Shown: piece by piece, positions 5,683-9,451 of the stretch
Numbering within the stretch: the stretch's first letter is position 1
Layout: each line of letters starts with the position of its first letter
From: a bacterium
Lineage (GTDB): Bacteria > Chloroflexota > Dormibacteria > UBA8260 > Bog-877
DNA: 9,451 nt
Assembly: GCA_021817025.1 (NCBI GenBank)
Contig: JAKAWF010000111.1
Location: forward strand, 1-9,451
Direction of reading: 5' to 3'
The notes under the pieces: model-generated
Databases searched by the model: none
What the model saw: the letters and a program-made list of their open reading frames with translations, nothing else
Told to the model about the DNA's origin: nothing
Translations under genes and position numbers: made by a program

Positions 5683-6153
5683 TCAGCCGGTGAGGTGGCC
5701 GCGCGTCCCGAAGGCTCGCGCCAGCCGGGAGCCCTCGCCCTCCGCCGCGGCCGCGTCGCCCCTGTTGTGGAGTCGGCAGCGGCGCATTGACAGGCACCCG
5801 CAGCCGATGCAGCCGCTGAGGTCGTCGCGCAGGCGCTCAAGAGCCGCGATCCTGAGATCTAGCCGGGCGCGCCACGACGCTGACAGCGCCTGCCAGTCCT
5901 GGCGAGTGGGAGTTCGGCCCTCCGGCAGGCTGGTCAGGGCGGCACGGATCTCCTCCAAGGTCAGGCCGACCTGCTGGGCCGCCGAGATGAAGGCCAGTCG
6001 GCGCAGGTTTGCCCGCGCGAAACGGCGCTGCCCCCCCTCGGAGCGCTCAGACGTGAGCAGGCCCCGGGACTCGTAGAAGCGGATCGCGGAGGGAGCTACC
6101 CCGCTGCGCCTGGAGAGCTCACCAATGGAGACGCGGGTAGGCAGGACGGGCAC
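5683..6153 (-). CDS. soxR: Redox-sensitive transcriptional activator SoxR
   Basis: MerR-family dimeric regulator of 156 residues (E. coli SoxR has 154). Its [2Fe-2S] cluster is oxidised by superoxide-generating or redox-cycling compounds, after which it activates promoters with over-long spacers. The N-terminal winged-helix region is at residues 8-76 (SIGELSRRSGVAPSAIRFYESRGLL opening), followed by a dimerisation helix at about 83-112. The cluster CIGCGCLSMRRC carries Cys115, Cys118, Cys120 and Cys126, the exact C-X2-C-X-C-X5-C of SoxR, which separates it from other MerR proteins. The start is GTG 6153 with no ribosome site. A TTGATG-N17-TAACAT promoter ends 6 bases before it, suggesting a leaderless mRNA. 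It is divergent from the split transketolase genes, with a SoxR-box-like site between them. In actinobacteria SoxR typically responds to redox-active metabolites and has few targets. Confidence 0.93.
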   Translation of the reverse strand: MPVLPTRVSIGELSRRSGVAPSAIRFYESRGLLTSERSEGGQRRFARANLRRLAFISAAQQVGLTLEEIRAALTSLPEGRTPTRQDWQALSASWRARLDLRIAALERLRDDLSGCIGCGCLSMRRCRLHNRGDAAAAEGEGSRLARAFGTRGHLTG

Positions 6154-6159
6154 GGCCCA

Positions 6160-6188
6160 ATGTTACGCCTAGATCTACTTGACATCAA
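6160..6188 (-). promoter_or_regulatory. Predicted soxR promoter
   Basis: Read on the minus strand, TTGATG (6188-6183) and TAACAT (6165-6160) are 17 bp apart, each matching consensus at 4 of 6 bases. Six bases separate the -10 from GTG 6153, so transcription should begin at or next to the start codon. The -35 overlaps the SoxR-box-like site, which would allow autoregulation. Confidence 0.5.
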
Positions 6189-6209
6189 TCTAACTTTAAG
6201 TATGAAGAT
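6179..6209 (+). promoter_or_regulatory. Predicted SoxR-activated promoter of the transketolase operon
   Basis: A perfect TTGACA -35 (6179-6184) and a GAAGAT -10 (6204-6209; keeps A2, A5 and T6) are 19 bp apart. This is the over-long spacer typical of MerR/SoxR-activated promoters. Transcription would start about 6216, on the ATG itself. An alternative reading is TTGACA-N16-TATGAA (6201-6206), which would make the promoter less SoxR-dependent. Confidence 0.5.
6183..6200. promoter_or_regulatory. SoxR-box-like operator
   Basis: CATCAATCTAACTTTAAG agrees with the E. coli soxS operator CCTCAAGTTAACTTGAGG at 13 of 18 positions, including TCAA and the TAACTT core. It sits in the spacer of the promoter facing the transketolase genes, exactly where SoxR binds at soxS. 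The comparison is to the E. coli site as I recall it; the site preferred by this organism's SoxR may differ. Confidence 0.55.
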
Positions 6210-6215
6210 GGCCAC

Positions 6216-6947
6216 ATGACAAGCAAGTTCGACCACGCCGCGCAGGTGCCAGCCCCGGGCGCCGTCCGGCCGGCCGCTTACGAGGATCTCGACGGCCTGC
6301 TGGATCTGCTGTCGGGCGACGAGAAGCACTCCTCGGCCTCCACCTCGACCGTCGACGTCCTCTGGGTCCTTTACGACCGAGTGCTGCGGGTGCGGCCGGA
6401 GAACCTCGACGACCCGGATCGCGACCGCTTCGTCCTCTCCAAGGGCCACGGCCCGGCCGCCTACTACGCTGTCCTGGCCGCCAAAGGGTTCATCTCGCCC
6501 TCCGTGCTGCCAGAGTTCTCAGCGTTCGCATCTCCCCTCGGCCACCATCCCGACCGCCTCCTCATCCCGGGGGTCGAGATCTCCAGCGGCTCGCTCGGAC
6601 ACGGTCTGGCGATCGCGGTCGGGATCGCAGTTGGTCTTCGGATCCAAGGTAGGCGAGAGCCGCGCGTGGTCTGCCTGCTGGGCGACGGGGAGCTTGAGGA
6701 GGGATCCAACCACGAGGCCCTCTGGCTGGCGACGCTGCTGGAGCTGTCCGCCCTCACCGTGATCGTCGTCGACAACCGCAGCTCCGACCTGGGCTGGCCC
6801 ACTGGGGTGGGGGCACCGTTTGCCGCAGCCGGTTGGATGGTGGAGCGGGTGGACGGCCACAATCGTGGTGAGCTCGAGCGTGCTCTGCGGCGCCGCTCCG
6901 AGACCACCCCCAATTTGGTGATCGCCGCCACCGGGCCCGCGCTGTGA
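6216..6947 (+). CDS. Transketolase, N-terminal (ThDP-binding) subunit
   Basis: First half of a split transketolase, 243 residues. It supplies the pyrophosphate-binding domain for thiamine diphosphate in the enzyme that moves two-carbon ketol units between pentose-phosphate and glycolytic sugars. Motifs are in order: DRDRFVLSKGHGPAAYYAVLA at about residues 68-88, PLGHHPD 107-113, PGVEISSGSLGHGLA 118-132, LLGDGELEEGSNHEA 154-168 (the Mg-ThDP motif GDGE 157-160) and VIVVDNRS 182-189. Start ATG 6216 has no convincing ribosome site; the predicted promoter makes the mRNA leaderless. The stop overlaps the next start in GTGA, so the halves are translationally coupled. Two-gene transketolases are known in archaea, many bacteria and some biosynthetic clusters, so a specialised substrate is possible. 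Divergent soxR and the operator suggest redox-stress induction, which would fit NADPH supply. Confidence 0.9.
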   Translation: MTSKFDHAAQVPAPGAVRPAAYEDLDGLLDLLSGDEKHSSASTSTVDVLWVLYDRVLRVRPENLDDPDRDRFVLSKGHGPAAYYAVLAAKGFISPSVLPEFSAFASPLGHHPDRLLIPGVEISSGSLGHGLAIAVGIAVGLRIQGRREPRVVCLLGDGELEEGSNHEALWLATLLELSALTVIVVDNRSSDLGWPTGVGAPFAAAGWMVERVDGHNRGELERALRRRSETTPNLVIAATGPAL

Positions 6948-7840
6948 CCGGGATGCGCCAGCGGGTGGCGGAGGAGCTGGGGCGGATGCTCGACCACGAC
7001 GACCGCCTGGTGGTGATGCTGGCCGCCATCTCCACCGCCCTGTTTGAGGCCGCGCGCGCCCGGCATCCCCAGCGGGTGGTCAACGTCGGGATCCGGGAGC
7101 AGTCCCTCATCGGGGTCGCGGCCGGGCTGGCGCACGTCGGCCTGCGGCCGGTGGTGCACACCTTTGCCCCCTTCCTGCTGGAGCGTCCCTTCGAACAGTT
7201 GAAGATGGACCTCTGCCACCAGGGCCTGGGAGCGGTTCTGGTCAGCATCGGTGCCTCCTACGACTTCCCTGAGTACGGCACCTCCCACTTCTGTCCGGAG
7301 GACGTGGCCCTGCTGGATGCGCTTCCCGGCGTCGAGGTCCACGTACCCGGCCACCCCGACGAGGCGGTGGGGTTGCTGCCAGGGCTCGCCGCCGCGACTG
7401 GGGTCGGCTACCTGCGCCTGTCGGAGGCCAGCAACGCCACGGCCGTGACGATGTCCGCAGGCCGCCTGCGGGTGCTCCGCCAGGGCTCGCAGGGCTCGGT
7501 GATAGCGGTGGGGCCGATGCTCGATCCTGTCCTCAAGGCGGTCTCCGACCTCGACGTGACAGTGATGTACGCCATCACGGTCAGGCCGCTGGACGAGGCG
7601 ACCATCCTGGAGTCCCTGGCGGAGCCGGCGGTGGCGGTGGTCGAGCCATACCTGGCCGGCACCTCAGCCGGCTTGGTCAGCCATGCTCTCGCCCATCTCC
7701 CCCATCGGGTCCTGGGAGTGGGAGTGGGGCGGCGCGACCTGCACCGTTACGGCGGCAGGCTGGAGCACGATCTGGCCCACGGGCTGGATCCCGCCTCCCT
7801 GAGGTCCACGATCTCACGGTTCCTGCGCCCGTCCCGGTAG
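6944..7840 (+). CDS. Transketolase, C-terminal (pyrimidine-binding) subunit
   Basis: Second half of the split transketolase, 298 residues; it holds the pyrimidine-binding domain and the C-terminal domain. Seen are VVNVGIREQSLIGVAAGLA (residues 45-62) with the glutamate that activates thiamine (Glu52), HTFAPFLLERPFEQLK 72-87, EYGTSHF 110-116 with the active-site-loop His115, and PGVEVHVPGHPDEA 128-141. After that comes a C-terminal alpha/beta domain with VIAVGPMLDPVL and VAVVEPYLAGTSAGL. Start GTG 6944 overlaps the N-subunit stop by 4 bp; ATG 6953 is a near alternative. Oddity: where most transketolases and DXS proteins have an Asp in a (S/D)AD(L/I) turn near residue 27, this one reads VVMLAAIS. 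That may weaken ThDP contacts or indicate a specialised branch. Combined length with the first subunit is 541, at the short end for transketolase. Confidence 0.88.
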   Translation: MTGMRQRVAEELGRMLDHDDRLVVMLAAISTALFEAARARHPQRVVNVGIREQSLIGVAAGLAHVGLRPVVHTFAPFLLERPFEQLKMDLCHQGLGAVLVSIGASYDFPEYGTSHFCPEDVALLDALPGVEVHVPGHPDEAVGLLPGLAAATGVGYLRLSEASNATAVTMSAGRLRVLRQGSQGSVIAVGPMLDPVLKAVSDLDVTVMYAITVRPLDEATILESLAEPAVAVVEPYLAGTSAGLVSHALAHLPHRVLGVGVGRRDLHRYGGRLEHDLAHGLDPASLRSTISRFLRPSR

Positions 7841-8230
7841 TGGCTCTCGGGCATGGGCTCGGCCTGCCCGCGGCGGGAGGGCGGAGGGCGCCTTTGGCCG
7901 GCTGCTGGTCGGCAGCTGAAGCTGGTGGCCTAGACCAGGTTCCGCAGTGTGAGGGACAGCTGCCAGCTCCCCCCGCGGCTGGAGTTCCGGGTTCGGCCCA
8001 AGGCGGGTCTCGGCGCCCTCGTCTCTGATCGGGACCGAGGCCTCCCGCCTCAGGAGGACGTAGCCACCCGAAATCGGAGGCTCATGGACCTCCGTCTCCC
8101 GCACCTCCGCCCGTCCCGTCCGCCACGCTGACACTGCAGCCTCGGCTCGGGTTATCATCCCGGCCCGGAACCACTCCCCCGATGCGTGGGGAGTCGGGTT
8201 TCGCCCACCAGCCATCGGGAGGGGACGCTA
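7841..8230. other. Structured spacer before the permease gene
   Basis: No coding frame with a family motif was found in these 390 bases on either strand. The stretch holds several stem-loops. GCTGC-N6-GCAGC is at 7901-7916. GGCAGCTG (7911-7918) and CAGCTGCC (7957-7964) enclose a CTGGT-N7-ACCAG hairpin (7922-7938). CCTCC-N7-GGAGG is at 8041-8057 and CGGAGG-N8-CCTCCG at 8075-8094. ACTCCCC-N8-GGGGAGT is at 8173-8194. The first group may end the transketolase mRNA; the others may be leader structures of the permease. No known riboswitch consensus was recognised. Confidence 0.45.
8173..8225 (+). promoter_or_regulatory. Permease leader hairpin and ribosome site
   Basis: ACTCCCC (8173-8179) pairs with GGGGAGT (8188-8194) around an 8-base loop. 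The same CTCCC could instead pair with GGGAG (8217-8221) inside the strong ribosome site GGGAGGGGA (8217-8225), which lies 5 bases before GTG 8231. This mutually exclusive pairing is what a translational switch would need, but it can also arise by chance in GC-rich DNA. Confidence 0.3.
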
Positions 8231-9451
8231 GTGACATTGGTGACTTCCGAGCTTGGCGCCAGCAGTTCGGGCCTCAGACGCGGTGCTGTCGGCCTGCGGG
8301 AAGTTCTTTTCCAGAGCGTCACCGACATGGCCCCGGGAGCCGCCATCGCAGCGTCCATCCCGGCCGGAGTCGCCTTCGCGGGCGGGGCGCTGCCGCTTTC
8401 GGTCCTGATCGCGCTGATCGCCTGCCTGCTCTGCGCCTCCTGTGTGGGCGAGCTGGCCCGCGAACTGCCGTCGGCGGGGTCCATGGGCACCTACGCCGCC
8501 CGTGGGCTCCACCCCTCGGTCGGATTCCTGGTCAACTGGGCCTACGTGGCCGTGGCCGGGCTGATCCCACCTCTGGTGCTGCTCCAGCTGGGGTACACCG
8601 TGGCCGCCACCGTCAACAGCTACGACACAGGATTCTCCCTCAACCTCTGGTGGCTTTTCACCATCGCCGGGGCGCTCATCGTGCTTGCTGCGGGCTACTA
8701 CGGTATCCGCGCCTCCGCCCGGATGGGCACCGTCCTGGGCACCTTCGAGATCGTGGTGTTCGTGGTCCTGGCGGTGCTCTTTGTGGTCAAGGCGGGGCAC
8801 GGCAACACCCTGGATGTCTTCACCACCAAGTTCACCCCGGTTCACTTCCGGGGCCTGAGCGGGATCATCGCCGGCTCGGTCTTCACCATCCTGGCCTTCG
8901 GAGGATTCGAGGGCGCCGCCCCGCTGGCCGAAGAGGCCAAGGATCCCCGCAAGACCATCCGCCGTGCGGTGCTCGGCGCCACCCTGGGGGTGGGCATCAT
9001 CTACATCTTCACCACCTACGCCGCCGACGTCGTCTTCGGCCCGGCCCACTTCGCCCTGTTCAGCAGCGCGGGGGCGGCGTCGTGGCAGGGGATCGCCAAG
9101 GCTTCCTACGGGATCTTCTGGCTCCTGGTCTTCCTGGCCATCGTCAACTCAACCATCGCCAACTCCAACGCCGGGGTCACGGTCTCCACCCGCACCGCCT
9201 ACGCCATGGGCCGGATCGGCGCCTTTCCGCGCTTCTTCGCCACCGTGCACCGCAGCCACCGCACCCCCCAGTACGGCATCCTGGCCGCCTTTGTGGCCAG
9301 CGTCGGGGTGGCGGTCGGGCTCGGTCTCCACTTCAACCCCTTCGTGGCCTTCGCCATGGTGGGCACCGGGATCGTGATCCTGTTGGTCGCCATCTACCTC
9401 CTGGTGAACGCCGCCTGCATCGGCTACTTCCTCAAGACCCGCGGGTCGCAG
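8231..9451 (+). CDS. APC-superfamily amino acid permease, 3' end missing
   Basis: Cytoplasmic-membrane secondary transporter, probably an amino acid or polyamine/proton symporter. The frame is open from GTG 8231 to the window edge (407 residues; full proteins are about 450-520). Typical features are the TM1 unwound segment SVTDMAPGAAIAASIP at residues 29-44 and GELARELPSAGSMGTYAARGL at 73-93 (family E(L/A)xxxxPxAGxxYxYxxxxL). The TM6 and loop signature LAFGGFEGAAPLAEEAKDPR is at 221-240 (family FxGFExxxxLAEEAxNP). STRTAYAMGRIGAFPRFFATVH is at 319-340 (family SRxLYAMARDGxLPxxFxxVH). About ten hydrophobic helices are visible before the edge. The start is supported by GGGAGGGGA 5 bases upstream. 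The substrate cannot be assigned. It lies 390 bp after the transketolase operon and probably has its own control region. Confidence 0.92.
   Translation, partial: MTLVTSELGASSSGLRRGAVGLREVLFQSVTDMAPGAAIAASIPAGVAFAGGALPLSVLIALIACLLCASCVGELARELPSAGSMGTYAARGLHPSVGFLVNWAYVAVAGLIPPLVLLQLGYTVAATVNSYDTGFSLNLWWLFTIAGALIVLAAGYYGIRASARMGTVLGTFEIVVFVVLAVLFVVKAGHGNTLDVFTTKFTPVHFRGLSGIIAGSVFTILAFGGFEGAAPLAEEAKDPRKTIRRAVLGATLGVGIIYIFTTYAADVVFGPAHFALFSSAGAASWQGIAKASYGIFWLLVFLAIVNSTIANSNAGVTVSTRTAYAMGRIGAFPRFFATVHRSHRTPQYGILAAFVASVGVAVGLGLHFNPFVAFAMVGTGIVILLVAIYLLVNAACIGYFLKTRGSQ

Noticed and set aside
5683..6153. Reading the MerR-type regulator as a generic MerR or a metal sensor
   Set aside because: The C-X2-C-X-C-X5-C cluster at residues 115-126 is specific to SoxR, and the length matches SoxR.
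6464..7354. 296-codon minus-strand open frame across the transketolase genes
   Set aside because: Antisense to two well-conserved genes and low in complexity; a typical shadow frame of GC-rich coding DNA.
7814..8215. 133-codon minus-strand frame in the spacer before the permease
   Set aside because: No domain, no ribosome site, overlaps the transketolase end; considered but not supportable.
8228..9049. 273-codon minus-strand open frame opposite the permease
   Set aside because: Gly/Glu/Asp/His-rich antisense shadow of the membrane-protein gene; no motif.

Overview
The window is GC-rich chromosomal DNA from a bacterium. It has many GTG starts, few clear Shine-Dalgarno sites and several promoters placed so close to start codons that the transcripts look leaderless. 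Together with the gene families present, this points to an actinobacterium or a related high-GC soil lineage (for example Dormibacterota or Chloroflexota). No rRNA or 16S-type marker is present, so the phylum is an inference. No tRNA, rRNA, CRISPR array or intact mobile element was seen. All family assignments come from motif recognition without a database search.

Left part (1-2861). The 3' two thirds of hutI (imidazolonepropionase, histidine breakdown) runs into the convergent rsmG (16S rRNA m7G527 methyltransferase), and the two 3' ends overlap by about 100 bp. Upstream of rsmG, on the same strand, lies a broken S53 (sedolisin/kumamolisin-type) serine-carboxyl peptidase gene. Its motifs are in the right order but spread over all three minus frames. 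A perfect 22-bp palindrome separates it from bioY, the biotin-binding S component of a vitamin transporter.

Middle part (2862-4750). A gene-poor stretch with a dense cluster of dyad symmetries precedes a complete vapBC type II toxin-antitoxin pair, which has its own operator-like dyad and a strong ribosome site. Then come a 9-bp inverted repeat and a 98-residue protein of unknown role, probably an alpha/beta-barrel dimer.

Redox island (4751-7840). Leftward genes are soxR ([2Fe-2S] MerR-family redox sensor with the full C-X2-C-X-C-X5-C cluster), a deleted and frameshifted ISKra4-type transposase remnant, and a VOC/PhnB-like protein. Divergent from soxR is a two-gene operon encoding a split transketolase (N-terminal ThDP half and C-terminal pyrimidine/catalytic half, overlapping by 4 bp). 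The 62-bp soxR-transketolase spacer is an AT-rich patch. It holds an 18-bp site matching 13 of 18 bases of the E. coli soxS SoxR box, as I recall that sequence. The site lies inside a long-spacer (19-bp) promoter facing the transketolase genes and overlaps the -35 of a promoter facing soxR. Both predicted transcripts start at or next to the start codon. I read this as a SoxR-controlled pentose-phosphate module, and it is the most interesting item in the window.

Right part (7841-9451). A 390-bp spacer with several stem-loops precedes an APC-superfamily amino acid permease whose 3' end lies outside the window.
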